Origin: Pelagibacteraceae bacterium
GTDB taxonomy: Bacteria > Pseudomonadota > Alphaproteobacteria > HIMB59 > GCA-002718135
Assembly (NCBI GenBank): GCA_017639935.1
Contig: JAGFWP010000043.1
Location: 1 to 53,731 of the forward strand
Direction: 5' to 3'
DNA: 53,731 nucleotides
Positions 32,818 to 41,852 of the stretch are shown here, piece by piece. The position numbers and the translations under genes were made by a program. Below the pieces are notes generated by a model. That model did no database searches. It saw only the letters and a program-made list of their open reading frames with translations, and was not told the DNA's origin. How positions within the stretch are numbered: the first letter of the stretch is position 1; the number at the start of each line of letters is the position of its first letter.

Positions 32818-33888
32818 TTAAGATATAGTCAATAAAGATAGAATATTGTCATATTGGGTTAATTCATTATCGTGAATGATAGAAATTATAATATCAACAT
32901 ACTCATCATTTACAGCATACGCATCTAATTTATCTACTAACAAATCAACATTATTAAAGGAATTATTTTTATCTCTAATAATTTTTCTAAGTTTTCTAAA
33001 TTTATCATAAGCAAAATGAGTGTTAATATTTATAAAATATGATTCAACGCTCTTATCAATTGTTTTGAAGTATTTGACTAAATGTTTTTTTCCTTCTTCT
33101 CGTCGGGCTGGTATAATGCCATTATTGATATCATAGGTATACTCACCAAAAAGTGCGTTAAATTCAGTAGCAAAACGAGAAGATCCCCACCCGCTTTCAT
33201 TGGCCGCTTGGGCTAATACAATTGAATTAGGAATTATATCAATGTAAATAAGCAAATCATTGATAATATCAATTTTGTGTCTATTTTTTGCAGTAACAGA
33301 ATATTTGGTTGCTAAATTTTTAATAAAAACCTGATCAGTCTGACTGAGTGTTTTATTTTGAATTAAATAATTTTTTGTATCGATCAGCCTTTGGCGCAGT
33401 ACGATAATTTTTCGATTTTGATCAACTATTATGGGTAAGACAATATTAATAAAGTCTTTTTTTCTTTCGTTAATATTACTTGATAAATTAATTTTTTTGA
33501 ATGATGTCAATTTATTTGACAAACTATTATTATAATTCTGCATAGTTTCTTCAAATTTACTTATGCTATAATTGTCTTGAAAAAGTAACGAATTGTTAGT
33601 TTTTTTTATTTTAGCATCTAAGGCAGCGTCGCCGATTATATTATTATAAATTATTTCATCAGAAAAATTATTGAATTTATTAAGAGCAATTTTCGGTTCA
33701 TTATCCTTATTGTCTAATAATAAAAAATTTAAAAAAATAGTGAATATGAATGGCAAAAAAATAAGAAATAAGAAAAATAAAAAATTTTTTCCACTATCAT
33801 TAGTTTCACTACTAATATTGATTTTATTATATTTGCTCATATAGGCCTTGTGATATTCTTTGTTTTTACCCTTAATTATTCTTGTCAT
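32818..33888 (-). CDS. Membrane-anchored Bax-like glucosaminidase
   Basis: This 356-residue protein has one membrane segment (about residues 33-53) near the N-terminus, a coiled middle part and a C-terminal peptidoglycan hydrolase domain. That domain shows LAQAANESGWGSSRFATEFNALFGEY, with the catalytic Glu in NESGWG, as in the Bax/FlgJ/LytG glucosaminidase family. The residues GIIPARREEGKKHLVKYFKT and the FININTH stretch match Bax proteins. It would cut the glycan strand of peptidoglycan in the periplasm. Its upstream region carries an FNR/FixK box and a palindromic operator (33912-34020), unusual for a wall hydrolase and a hint of redox control. Confidence 0.85.
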   Translation of the reverse strand: MTRIIKGKNKEYHKAYMSKYNKINISSETNDSGKNFLFFLFLIFLPFIFTIFLNFLLLDNKDNEPKIALNKFNNFSDEIIYNNIIGDAALDAKIKKTNNSLLFQDNYSISKFEETMQNYNNSLSNKLTSFKKINLSSNINERKKDFINIVLPIIVDQNRKIIVLRQRLIDTKNYLIQNKTLSQTDQVFIKNLATKYSVTAKNRHKIDIINDLLIYIDIIPNSIVLAQAANESGWGSSRFATEFNALFGEYTYDINNGIIPARREEGKKHLVKYFKTIDKSVESYFININTHFAYDKFRKLRKIIRDKNNSFNNVDLLVDKLDAYAVNDEYVDIIISIIHDNELTQYDNILSLLTIS

Positions 33889-33911
33889 TTATAGTTATTA
33901 TAAATATGGGC

Positions 33912-33940
33912 ATTATATATTGCATTGCAATATAATTCAA
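33912..33940 (-). promoter_or_regulatory. Proximal promoter of the Bax-like gene
   Basis: On the minus strand TTGAAT (33940-33935), a 17-base spacer and a perfect TATAAT (33917-33912) precede the glucosaminidase start by about 24 bases. The spacer is almost entirely made of a palindrome (33916-33934), so a protein bound there would block RNA polymerase. Confidence 0.6.
33916..33934. promoter_or_regulatory. 19-bp perfect palindrome, probable repressor operator
   Basis: TATATTGCATTGCAATATA is a perfect inverted repeat with nine-base arms around one central base. It lies between the -35 and -10 of the proximal promoter. A weaker copy (TATTGCA-G-TGCAGCA, centre 33954) lies 29 bases away, close to three helical turns. 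I do not recognise the regulator that would bind it. Confidence 0.55.
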
Positions 33941-33978
33941 GAAAAATATTGCAGTGCAGCACATTTATCAATTTATTA

Positions 33979-34020
33979 ATTGTATGCTACCTAAGCTGAT
34001 TCTTTTTTGATCTACATCAA
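33979..34020 (-). promoter_or_regulatory. FNR/FixK box with class-II promoter geometry
   Basis: TTGATCTACATCAA (34007-34020) is a perfect TTGAT-N4-ATCAA FNR/FixK/Anr-type site. On the minus strand a TACAAT (33984-33979) follows. With a start point near 33972, the site is centred at about -41.5, exactly the spacing used by FNR-type class-II activators. The only downstream gene on that strand is the Bax-like glucosaminidase. Confidence 0.6.
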
Positions 34021-34118
34021 ATTTTATTAATTTTCTGTTTCCGAAGTGCTGAGTCAAAGGCATAAGTTTATATAAAATAATCAAATGAATTTTGAAATGT
34101 TATGTATCTAATTGAGTA

Positions 34119-34685
34119 TTATTCATTAACCGGCCTGACCTCTATTACTTCAGGAACATAATGCTTAAGCATATTTTCTATTCCTGTTTTGAGTGTTGCC
34201 GCTGAACTTGGACAACCTGAACAAGCGCCCTGCATTTGAAGATATACAATGCCTTTTTCAAATTTTTGATAAACTATGTCTCCTCCATCCATAGCTACAG
34301 CGGGCCTGACACGAGTATCTAGCAATTCTTTAATTTGTTTCACAATATCTGAATCATCTTGATTTTCATTTAATTCTTCGAATTTTTTTTGATTGAGAAC
34401 ATCTGCTACAGTCTCTTCCCCGGAATTATAATGGTCTGTTATGGCGCCAAGAACCATTGGTTTTAAAACTTGCCAATCCAAATCTTCATCTTTTGTGATT
34501 GTAATAAAATCACTTCCAAAAAAAACGCTGACAACGCCATCAACGGCAAACATTCTTTTAGCAAATGGTGAATTTGAAGCCTCGGATTCATTTTGATAAA
34601 ATATTGTCCCCTTCTTAGTTACAGTCCGGCCTGGGAGAAATTTTAGCGTAAGAGGATTGGGTGTTGGCTCAACTTGTATAAACAT
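34119..34685 (-). CDS. nfuA: Nfu-type iron-sulfur cluster scaffold/carrier
   Basis: This 188-residue protein combines an Nfu N-terminal domain (MFIQVEPTPNPLTLKFLPG; residues 1-90) with a NifU C-terminal domain. The latter contains VRPAVAMDGGDI and the cluster-binding GACSGCPSSAATLK (C-x-x-C). It delivers Fe-S clusters to target apoproteins. This domain pairing is the typical alphaproteobacterial NifU-like protein. It stands alone between trpS and the glucosaminidase gene. A TTGACA lies upstream, but no good -10 at the right distance is seen. Confidence 0.9.
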   Translation of the reverse strand: MFIQVEPTPNPLTLKFLPGRTVTKKGTIFYQNESEASNSPFAKRMFAVDGVVSVFFGSDFITITKDEDLDWQVLKPMVLGAITDHYNSGEETVADVLNQKKFEELNENQDDSDIVKQIKELLDTRVRPAVAMDGGDIVYQKFEKGIVYLQMQGACSGCPSSAATLKTGIENMLKHYVPEVIEVRPVNE

Positions 34686-34758
34686 AATGAACTATATATA
34701 GATTTTATTATGTCAATCGTATGAAAAAACTATGTATTCCTTTTATTTGTTGGGGATT

Positions 34759-35766
34759 TTAGGTTTTTGAGAAACCCACAACATCATAAACCTTGCTTAA
34801 AACCGAATCGGCTACATAAATTGCCTTTTCCTTGCCTTTCTTCATTATTCCATCAAGATATGGTTTATCATCGATTAACTTTTGCATTTCTTTTCCAATG
34901 GGGTCTATTTTATCCACAATTACATCAGCAAGGTCTTTTTTAAATGATGAGAATTCTTTTCCTGCATACTGTTCTACAACATCCTCTGTAGACTTGTTAT
35001 TAAACGAGGCAAAAATAGATAATAGATTAAATGCCTCTGGTCTTTTGTACGCTTCTTTCATATTAGCTGGCAATGTATGAGGATCCGTTTTTGCTTTTCT
35101 AATTTTTTGCACAATTTCATCAGCAGTATCATTTAACATAATGCGGGAATAATCAGAGGAATCCGATTTGCTCATTTTTTTTGTTCCATCACGCAGACTC
35201 ATTACTCTTGCTCCCTCCCCAAAGATAAGAGGTTCAGGAACAGGGAATAAATCAGTTTTAAAATCATTATTAAACTTTTGCGCAATGTCGCGTGTTAATT
35301 CCAAATGTTGTTTTTGATCTTCTCCCACAGGAACATGTGTTGCCAAATAAACTAAAATATCAGCAGCCATAAGTGTTGGGTAAGAAAACAAACCAACTGA
35401 GACATTTTCTTTATCTTTCCCCGCCTTATCTTTAAATTGTGTCATACGGTTCAGCCAACCCATTCTTGCCACACAACTAAAGATCCAAGCAAGTTGAGCG
35501 TGCTGGGGGACTTGCGATTGAGAAAATAAAACATTTTTATCTGAATCAATGCCCGATGCAATAAAAGCGGCTGTTACTTCGCGTGTCTTATGGGCTAGTT
35601 GCTGTGGATCTTGCCAAACGGTAATGGCGTGCAAGTCAACAACACAAAAAAAACATTCGTATTCCTTCTGCAATGAAACAAAATTTTTTATTGCTCCTAA
35701 ATAATTGCCTATATGTAAGTCGCCGGAAGGTTGAACGCCGGAAAAGATTCTTTTAGATTTGTTCAT
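34759..35766 (-). CDS. trpS: Tryptophan-tRNA ligase
   Basis: This 335-residue class I aminoacyl-tRNA synthetase has [20 protein letters not shown] (HIGH-type motif) and KKMSKSDSS (KMSKS). The central [16 protein letters not shown] is typical of TrpRS. I set the start at 35766 (MNKSKRIF), one base after the murJ stop, which matches the family N-terminus. The frame could extend 11 residues upstream, inside murJ. It charges tRNA-Trp with tryptophan. Confidence 0.96.
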   Translation of the reverse strand: MNKSKRIFSGVQPSGDLHIGNYLGAIKNFVSLQKEYECFFCVVDLHAITVWQDPQQLAHKTREVTAAFIASGIDSDKNVLFSQSQVPQHAQLAWIFSCVARMGWLNRMTQFKDKAGKDKENVSVGLFSYPTLMAADILVYLATHVPVGEDQKQHLELTRDIAQKFNNDFKTDLFPVPEPLIFGEGARVMSLRDGTKKMSKSDSSDYSRIMLNDTADEIVQKIRKAKTDPHTLPANMKEAYKRPEAFNLLSIFASFNNKSTEDVVEQYAGKEFSSFKKDLADVIVDKIDPIGKEMQKLIDDKPYLDGIMKKGKEKAIYVADSVLSKVYDVVGFSKT

Positions 35767-35767
35767 G

Positions 35768-37315
35768 CTAGTTTTTGATAAATCCTTTAAGCTCATCAAT
35801 TGTGAGAACTTTTAGCATAAAAATCATAGTCATATAAATAATATTACAAGCCATAATAGCAATAATAAGAGCTGCCACATTATTAGTAGTGCTATGCATA
35901 TTCATATGAGGAAAGAGTGTTAAATTTAAATAATAACAAGCACCTCCCATTATAATCGAGCAGATAACAGTTTTAACACCATGGTTTATAAGCCGGGAAT
36001 CTAAAGTTATATTATCTTTCATTTTAAGTATGACATATAACAACAATGCGTTAACCCATGCGCTAATAGCGGTTGCCAGAGCAATGCCCGTCTCGCGCAT
36101 TGATTGAATGAATATAAGGGATAAAATGATATTTATTACAACGCTTGCAATAGAAACATATAGGGGTGTTTTAGTGTCTTCCCTTGCAAAAAAACAGGTT
36201 ACCAATACCTTTATTAATATGTAGGCAGGAAGACCTAGGGCAAACATGGATAAAACTTTTGCTGTATACAAAGTATCACTACTTAGAAATGCACCACGCT
36301 CGAATAAAATATAAATAATAGGTTTAGATAAAATATATAATCCGATAGCTGAAGGAATAGAAATGAGTATGCAAAATTCAAGAGATCTATTTTGTGTTGC
36401 TTGTACTTCTTTTTGATCATTTTGTTTAATTGCTTTGGAAAGAGATGGAAGCAAAACAATGCCCATTGCAATGCCAAAAATTGCTAAAGGTAATTGATTT
36501 AATCGGTCAGCATAATAAATGTGACTGATGGCGCCAATAGGAAGAAAGGATGCTATCACGGTACCAATAATAATATTGAGTTGAATAACGCCCGAGCCTA
36601 CAATGCCTGGAATAAATAACGTGAAGAATTTTTTCATACGGTCATTGATTTGAGGTAATTTAATGCGCGGGCGATAAAAAATAAGAACTGCGCGATACAT
36701 TAGAAGAAATTGGAACAGTCCTCCGATTAAGACACCGTACGATAAGGCATGTCCTGCGGAAGGAAGTTGCGGGGTCAATATAAAAAGAGAGAGGATAAAG
36801 CTAATATTCAGAATAGATGGAGCCAAAGATCCTGCGGCAAACTTGCCGTGCACATTCATAATAGATGTAAAATGCGCTACCAAGGAAATAAAAATGAGAT
36901 AAGGGAATATGATTTTTCCAAAATGCACCGCTAAATCAAAAGCCTCCTTGTTGGAAGTAAATCCAGGAGCCAATACCTGGATGATATATGGCATCCCAAA
37001 ATAAAATATAATCGTTAAGATTACCGTAACAAATAATAACAAAGACATTGTATTTTCAACAAAATCCGCAGCTTCATCATCATCTTTGGAATCTATCACC
37101 GCACCTGAAAATACAGGGATTAGTGCGGCGCTATATGCTCCTTCGGCCAATACGCGTCTAAAGAAATTAGGAAGACGGAAGGCAACAAAAAATGCATCAG
37201 CTGTTACGGTCGATCCTAAATATTTTGCAATAAAAATATCACGGATGAATCCTAAAATTCGGCTAAGCGCTGTATAGGAGCTAACCGTAAAAAATGATCG
37301 AAACAATCCGCGCAT
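35768..37315 (-). CDS. murJ: Lipid II flippase MurJ
   Basis: This 515-residue MOP-superfamily protein has about 13 to 14 membrane segments. It begins [34 protein letters not shown] and contains [30 protein letters not shown], both diagnostic of MurJ/MviN. It translocates lipid II across the inner membrane for peptidoglycan synthesis. trpS follows directly. The gene looks somewhat richer in GC than the ribosomal block. It is divergent from the PiT-like gene, sharing a 132-base intergenic region. Confidence 0.95.
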   Translation of the reverse strand: MRGLFRSFFTVSSYTALSRILGFIRDIFIAKYLGSTVTADAFFVAFRLPNFFRRVLAEGAYSAALIPVFSGAVIDSKDDDEAADFVENTMSLLLFVTVILTIIFYFGMPYIIQVLAPGFTSNKEAFDLAVHFGKIIFPYLIFISLVAHFTSIMNVHGKFAAGSLAPSILNISFILSLFILTPQLPSAGHALSYGVLIGGLFQFLLMYRAVLIFYRPRIKLPQINDRMKKFFTLFIPGIVGSGVIQLNIIIGTVIASFLPIGAISHIYYADRLNQLPLAIFGIAMGIVLLPSLSKAIKQNDQKEVQATQNRSLEFCILISIPSAIGLYILSKPIIYILFERGAFLSSDTLYTAKVLSMFALGLPAYILIKVLVTCFFAREDTKTPLYVSIASVVINIILSLIFIQSMRETGIALATAISAWVNALLLYVILKMKDNITLDSRLINHGVKTVICSIIMGGACYYLNLTLFPHMNMHSTTNNVAALIIAIMACNIIYMTMIFMLKVLTIDELKGFIKN

Positions 37316-37447
37316 AAGCTAATTTTATAGTGTGATAACTGATTTGTATAAATGTATTTTAGGGCTTAATTGTGCCTAAAAAATTAAAAAAAAAAATTAA
37401 TCTAGTCGAATCGAATAATCAGAAATAGACATTATATGTAATCCTCG
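37316..37447. promoter_or_regulatory. Divergent promoter region murJ / PiT-like gene
   Basis: This is a 132-base gap. On the minus strand TATAAA lies close to the murJ start with a weak TTTATA 17 bases upstream. An imperfect inverted repeat, TTTAGG ... CCTAAA (37358-37380, 11-base spacing), sits between the two genes and could be an operator. An A-rich tract (about 37380-37400) follows. Nothing here is strong enough for a firm call. Confidence 0.3.
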
Positions 37448-38410
37448 ATGGATCTTACTCTTATATATACAATTACGGGTTTTGGGCTTGCGGCCTATTC
37501 AGTTATTGGCAACGATTCTATACAAACATTAGGTACATTCCTAGCATCAAACAAAGAGCGATTTAAATGGTACATATTATGGTTTGCCGCATCTGTAGCT
37601 ATGACATTTACTCTTGCATATGGATGGTATTTTTATGATGGCGACATTGCATATGAACGATTAACGCAAATACCGTATCAAGAAATAAAATGGTATCATG
37701 CTATGGCACCTGCGGTATTGCTATTGCTGACACGAATAGGCATTCCAGTTTCAACTACATTTCTTGTTTTATCAGCATTTGCTAGCACTGTTGTATTAGA
37801 AAAGATGCTTGTAAAATCAATGGTGGGCTACGGAGTTGCAGCGCTTTCAGCTTATCTTATTTGGGTAGTGTTAGAACGATTAATAGATGAGAAGAAAAAT
37901 AGAATTAGCAAAAGACGTAGACGAGTTTGGCGTGTAGCGCAGTGGGTTACAAGTGGCTGGTTATTTTTTGCTTGGTTGCAACATGATATGGCCAACATAG
38001 CAGTATTTCTTCCACGTCAATTATCATTTATTCAGTTTCTGATGGTATTGGGTGTAACTATTGGATTGCTTGGTTATATTTTTTATACCCAGGGCGGTAA
38101 GATACAAAGTGTTGTTCTTGATAAACAAGGAACAAGATATGTTCGTTCCGCTACAATAATCAATATTGTGTATATTGGAGTATTATATATTTTTAAAGAA
38201 TTAAACAATTTGCCGATGTCTACTACATGGGTATTTGTTGGACTGCTCGCAGGTCGTGAACTGGCAATATCAACGGTAATGTCAAATTATAAATTTGTAT
38301 ACGTGTTTCCAATCATTGCAAAAGATTTTGGGAAAATGATGCTTGGACTTGGCGTGTCAGTAGCAATAGTATTATCAATCCATTATGTTTTAATTCCATA
38401 CGGATTATAA
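37448..38410 (+). CDS. PiT-family-like membrane protein of unknown substrate
   Basis: This 320-residue polytopic protein has about eight to nine membrane segments. Its two halves each carry a degenerate phosphate-permease signature: YSVIGNDSIQTLGTF and GIPVSTTFLVLSAF in the first, NNLPMSTTWVFVGLLAGRELA in the second. These resemble the GANDxAN and G(L/I)PVSTTQA motifs of true PiT proteins (compare 39696-40748), but the Ala-Asn of the first motif is changed. It is therefore a PiT relative that may carry another anion or act as a sensor. It has no DUF47 partner of its own. It ends nine bases before the convergent SET gene. Confidence 0.7.
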   Translation: MDLTLIYTITGFGLAAYSVIGNDSIQTLGTFLASNKERFKWYILWFAASVAMTFTLAYGWYFYDGDIAYERLTQIPYQEIKWYHAMAPAVLLLLTRIGIPVSTTFLVLSAFASTVVLEKMLVKSMVGYGVAALSAYLIWVVLERLIDEKKNRISKRRRRVWRVAQWVTSGWLFFAWLQHDMANIAVFLPRQLSFIQFLMVLGVTIGLLGYIFYTQGGKIQSVVLDKQGTRYVRSATIINIVYIGVLYIFKELNNLPMSTTWVFVGLLAGRELAISTVMSNYKFVYVFPIIAKDFGKMMLGLGVSVAIVLSIHYVLIPYGL

Positions 38411-38419
38411 ATTGAAGAT

Positions 38420-38908
38420 TTAATTATCTTTCTTTTTTTTCGCTTTCTTTAATTTTGGCCAATAATCCTCGTCAAGGATGTAACCGACACATTTAGAAGA
38501 GCCGCATTTACATATATGATCGACATAATCCTCATCGTATGAATAGCCATAATTATATGAGAGCTCTTCGTTTCTTTTAATTTTTTTTATGGCCCATACC
38601 CAAATCTCACTATTGTCTATCTCCACTTCACAATTGGGATTGCACGAGTGATTAATATGTCTTGCATAATTATTCTTAACACTTCCATCGATATCATAGC
38701 GTTTATTTAATTCAAAAACATAGACCATTCCGTTATTTTTGTTTTTTTTTGCTTTTTTTATTTGAATATCCGCTCGTCTGTCACCCTCTTTTTTTGTGAC
38801 CTTATCTCCGACATATTCAATGACTTTAGATCCTTTTTTTATATTCTGAGATGCGAATAAACCGCTGCCATGTACGCCTGATTTTTTTTTATGCCAAATT
38901 TTATCCAT
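38420..38908 (-). CDS. SET-domain protein lysine methyltransferase
   Basis: This 162-residue protein consists only of a SET domain with a post-SET motif. HGSGLFA is the SAM-binding G-x-G, YARHINHSCNPNC holds the N-H-S-C core, ELSYNYGY holds the catalytic Tyr region, and CKCGSSKCVGY is the zinc-binding post-SET segment (C-x-C-x4-C). Such enzymes methylate lysines on proteins. Bacterial SET proteins are sporadic, and their targets are mostly unknown. No signal or membrane segment is seen. It is divergent from the phosphate permease pair, separated by 117 bases. Confidence 0.88.
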   Translation of the reverse strand: MDKIWHKKKSGVHGSGLFASQNIKKGSKVIEYVGDKVTKKEGDRRADIQIKKAKKNKNNGMVYVFELNKRYDIDGSVKNNYARHINHSCNPNCEVEIDNSEIWVWAIKKIKRNEELSYNYGYSYDEDYVDHICKCGSSKCVGYILDEDYWPKLKKAKKKKDN

Positions 38909-38988
38909 TGTTGTTCCAACAAACTAAGAAAATATAATCTTGCTGCTTGTAAATTATTTAGAGTAAATTTGAAGTATTATTGTATCGT

Positions 38989-39016
38989 TTGATTATTCGC
39001 CTTATTTAACTATAAG
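38989..39016 (+). promoter_or_regulatory. Promoter of the DUF47-pit-thiL run
   Basis: TTGATT (38989-38994), a 16-base spacer and TATAAG (39011-39016) precede the DUF47 gene. The expected start point (about 39023) is only a few bases before the ATG at 39026, implying a nearly leaderless mRNA. No Pho box (CTGTCAT repeats) is seen here. Confidence 0.45.
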
Positions 39017-39025
39017 CGTCGAATT

Positions 39026-39688
39026 ATGTTCGGCTTTAAAACAGAATCATTATTTGGACAAACAAAACAACTTGAGCGAGAAATTGACCAGTTTGTTGAT
39101 ATTCTCTCAGAAGTTGGTCTTGTATTTAAATCCATTGTTTCATTATATTTAAATAATGGCAACTCTGATAAATTTGACGGAATGGTCGAACAGGTGCGTG
39201 GAATGGAGAGCAAGGCTGATAAAATCACAAAAGAAGTGGAGCGCACATTATATGAGGAAACTTTAATTCCAGATGCGAGAAGTGACGTATTACGATTATT
39301 AGAACATATGGATGAACTGATAGGCATGTATCAAGGTAACTGCTATCATTTCTCTATTCAAAAACCTGATTTTCCAAAAGAGTTTCATAGAGATTTAATA
39401 AGTCTATGTGAAACGGTTGTTAATTGTGTAGAGTCTCTATGTTTAACTGTCAGGTCATTCTTTCGGGATACCAAGTCTGTGCGTGATGATGCCCATAAAG
39501 TCACTTTTTATGAAAAAGAATCTGATATTCAGTTTTCATCACTTGCGCGAAAAATTTTTGATTCCAAACTGCCTTTAGATCAAAAAATGCATCTTCGATA
39601 TTTTGTTGAAAAAATAGATCGTATTTGTGATCAGGCAGAAGATATTGCGGATGAAATTCAAATCTACGCTATTAAAAGATCAATCTAA
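39026..39688 (+). CDS. DUF47 / PhoU-like phosphate transport accessory protein
   Basis: This 220-residue, mostly helical protein begins MFGFKTESLFGQTKQLEREIDQFVDILSE. It contains VRGMESKADKITKEVERTLYEETLIPDARSDVLRLLEHMDEL, a DUF47 pattern (E-x-x-AD, three-helix bundles like PhoU). DUF47 genes typically sit next to pit permeases and are thought to control them. Here the PiT gene follows after seven bases, so the pair is surely co-transcribed. Confidence 0.85.
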   Translation: MFGFKTESLFGQTKQLEREIDQFVDILSEVGLVFKSIVSLYLNNGNSDKFDGMVEQVRGMESKADKITKEVERTLYEETLIPDARSDVLRLLEHMDELIGMYQGNCYHFSIQKPDFPKEFHRDLISLCETVVNCVESLCLTVRSFFRDTKSVRDDAHKVTFYEKESDIQFSSLARKIFDSKLPLDQKMHLRYFVEKIDRICDQAEDIADEIQIYAIKRSI

Positions 39689-39695
39689 TTAATCT

Positions 39696-40748
39696 ATGGA
39701 TTTAACAATTATTGTTTTTCTTCTAGGTGGATTGTTTTTAGGCTGGTCTCTTGGAGCCAATGATGCTGCCAATGTTTTTGGAACCGCTGTTGGTACTCGT
39801 ATGATCCGATTTCAAACAGCTGCTATAGTATGTGGCATCTTTGTTATATTGGGTGCAGTCATCAGCGGGGCTGGCACAACAGAAACACTAGGGAAGTTAG
39901 GATCTATTAATGCTCTGCCAGGTGCATTTGCCGCTTGTGTTGCTGCTGGACTGGCGGTTTACCTTATGACAAAATTTGGCTTACCCGTCTCTACAACACA
40001 AGCCATCGTTGGTGCTATTGTGGGATGGAATATTTACACAGGATCATCTACCAACATTCAAGTTCTCATTACTATTATTAGCACGTGGGTGTTGTGTCCT
40101 ATCATTGCTGGTTTAATTGCTATGTTTTTATTTACAATAACAAAAAGAATTTTACGCTATAACACGTTACATATTTTGCGCTTAGATGCTTACACAAGAC
40201 TTTTACTACTGCTCGCCGGTGCATTTGGAGCATACAGTCTTGGAGCAAATAACATTGCTAATGTGATGGGGGTATTTGTTCCTATCTCGCCTTTTACTGA
40301 CATTAACATTATGAATATTTTGTATTTATCATCCGCAGGTCAACTATTTTTATTAGGGGGAATAGCTATTGCGGTTGGCGTGGTTACATATTCTAAAAAG
40401 GTAATGTTAACAGTTGGAAGTGATCTTCTTCGATTATCTCCTGTGGCCGCCTTTATTGTAGTAATTTCTCATTCTATTGTACTATTTGTATTTGCCTCTC
40501 AGGGCATAAGTAATTTTTTAAATTCTATTAATTTGCCCTCAATACCTCTTGTGCCGGTATCAAGTTCCCAGGCAATTGTTGGTGCTATCATTGGCATTGG
40601 AATATTAAAGGGTGGTAAAGAAGTAAAATGGGGTATTGCTGGCAGAATTGCGCTGGGGTGGTTTATTCTTCCAGTCATTGCTGCTTTAATTGCTTTTCTA
40701 TCTCTTTTTGTATTACAAAACATTTTTAATCAAACAATTAGTTTTTAA
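39696..40748 (+). CDS. pit: Inorganic phosphate transporter, PiT family
   Basis: This 350-residue protein has about ten membrane segments and duplicated signatures: SLGANDAANVFGTAVG and GLPVSTTQAIVGAIVGW in the first half, SLGANNIANVMGVFV and VSSSQAIVGAIIGIG in the second. It is a cation-coupled, low-affinity phosphate importer of the inner membrane. With DUF47 upstream and thiL 26 bases downstream it forms one transcript. Its presence just before the phosphonate cluster groups two phosphorus sources together. Confidence 0.92.
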   Translation: MDLTIIVFLLGGLFLGWSLGANDAANVFGTAVGTRMIRFQTAAIVCGIFVILGAVISGAGTTETLGKLGSINALPGAFAACVAAGLAVYLMTKFGLPVSTTQAIVGAIVGWNIYTGSSTNIQVLITIISTWVLCPIIAGLIAMFLFTITKRILRYNTLHILRLDAYTRLLLLLAGAFGAYSLGANNIANVMGVFVPISPFTDINIMNILYLSSAGQLFLLGGIAIAVGVVTYSKKVMLTVGSDLLRLSPVAAFIVVISHSIVLFVFASQGISNFLNSINLPSIPLVPVSSSQAIVGAIIGIGILKGGKEVKWGIAGRIALGWFILPVIAALIAFLSLFVLQNIFNQTISF

Positions 40749-40774
40749 AATAAATCTAATTATAAATACAAACA

Positions 40775-41755
40775 ATGAAAGACAATGATCGGCAAACTTT
40801 ATCTGAAAGTTTCATTATTAATAATTACTTAAAAAAGTTAAATTTTAATAAGAAGGAATCCTTTAATTTTGAAAACGATGGTGCTTACTTAAGCATTTCA
40901 GAAAACAAGAAAATTGTTGTCAGCAATGACACCATTGTAGAAGGGGTAGATTTTTTTACTAATGACGACGCAGATTCAATTGCTAATAAAATTATTTGTT
41001 ACAATTTATCCGATATATCTTCCATGGGGGCTATGCCTTACTGTTTCAATCTTTCCCTTGGATTGCCAAAGAAAATTAGCAAAAAATGGCTGCGCTCTTT
41101 CTCTTCTAAGATTTTAAAACTTCAAAAAAAATATAAATTTTTTCTTTTGGGCGGAGACATTGCTCAAACCAAACACATTGTCATATCTGCAACTTTTTTT
41201 GGAAGAATAGCCAGCGGAAGGATTATTAGAAGGGACGGAGCTAAAATTAATGATGATATTTGGGTCACGGGAAATCTAGGGAATTCGTTTGCGGGATTAA
41301 TGTTTAAAAAAAATATAATAAAGACAAATGATTCAATTAAGAAATTTTTTATTAAAAAGTATCTTTATCCTGATCCTTGCATGATAGGTGACAAACTAAG
41401 ACTCATTGCAACTTCAGCCATTGATATTTCTGATGGCTTTTATGGAGATTTAAACAAGTTGTTACAACCTAATAATCTGGGCGCAAACATTGATGTAAAA
41501 TCGATTCCCATCCTACCTAAATTAAAAAATCTTATCCTCTCGCATAAATTTAAAATAAATAAATTACTATCAGCTGGTGATGATTATGAAATTTTGTTCA
41601 CATCTGATCCTAAAAAAAAATATTTAATAAATGCCCTATCAAAAAAAAATAAAATAAAGATCACAAAAATAGGAACCATTATAAATAAAAAAGGAATTTA
41701 TGCTGATGGAAAAATACTTAGTTTAAACAAAAAATCTTTTCAATATAATTTTTAA
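40775..41755 (+). CDS. thiL: Thiamine-monophosphate kinase
   Basis: This 326-residue PurM/ThiL-fold enzyme has NDTIVEGVDFF (metal and phosphate binding), NLSDISSMGAMP, LLGGDIAQTKH, VTGNLGNSFAG, TSAIDISDGF and SAGDDYEILF. All of these are ThiL landmarks. It phosphorylates thiamine monophosphate to the active diphosphate. Its leader and start (TAATTATAAATACAAACAATG, 40757-40777) recur almost exactly before the PbfA-like gene. No TPP riboswitch is visible. Confidence 0.93.
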   Translation: MKDNDRQTLSESFIINNYLKKLNFNKKESFNFENDGAYLSISENKKIVVSNDTIVEGVDFFTNDDADSIANKIICYNLSDISSMGAMPYCFNLSLGLPKKISKKWLRSFSSKILKLQKKYKFFLLGGDIAQTKHIVISATFFGRIASGRIIRRDGAKINDDIWVTGNLGNSFAGLMFKKNIIKTNDSIKKFFIKKYLYPDPCMIGDKLRLIATSAIDISDGFYGDLNKLLQPNNLGANIDVKSIPILPKLKNLILSHKFKINKLLSAGDDYEILFTSDPKKKYLINALSKKNKIKITKIGTIINKKGIYADGKILSLNKKSFQYNF

Positions 41756-41852
41756 ATTATTAAGATAGTGGCTTGTAATTAAGAACAAGTTCTTCTTTTT
41801 TTTGATTCAATTTTTACTTACATTAATAATATGAATATTTTTTACTTAGATA

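Noticed and set aside
37358-37380. TTTAGG...CCTAAA repeat as a transcription terminator for murJ or its neighbour
   Set aside because: It lies upstream of both divergent genes and has no T run on either strand at the right place. At most it is an operator.
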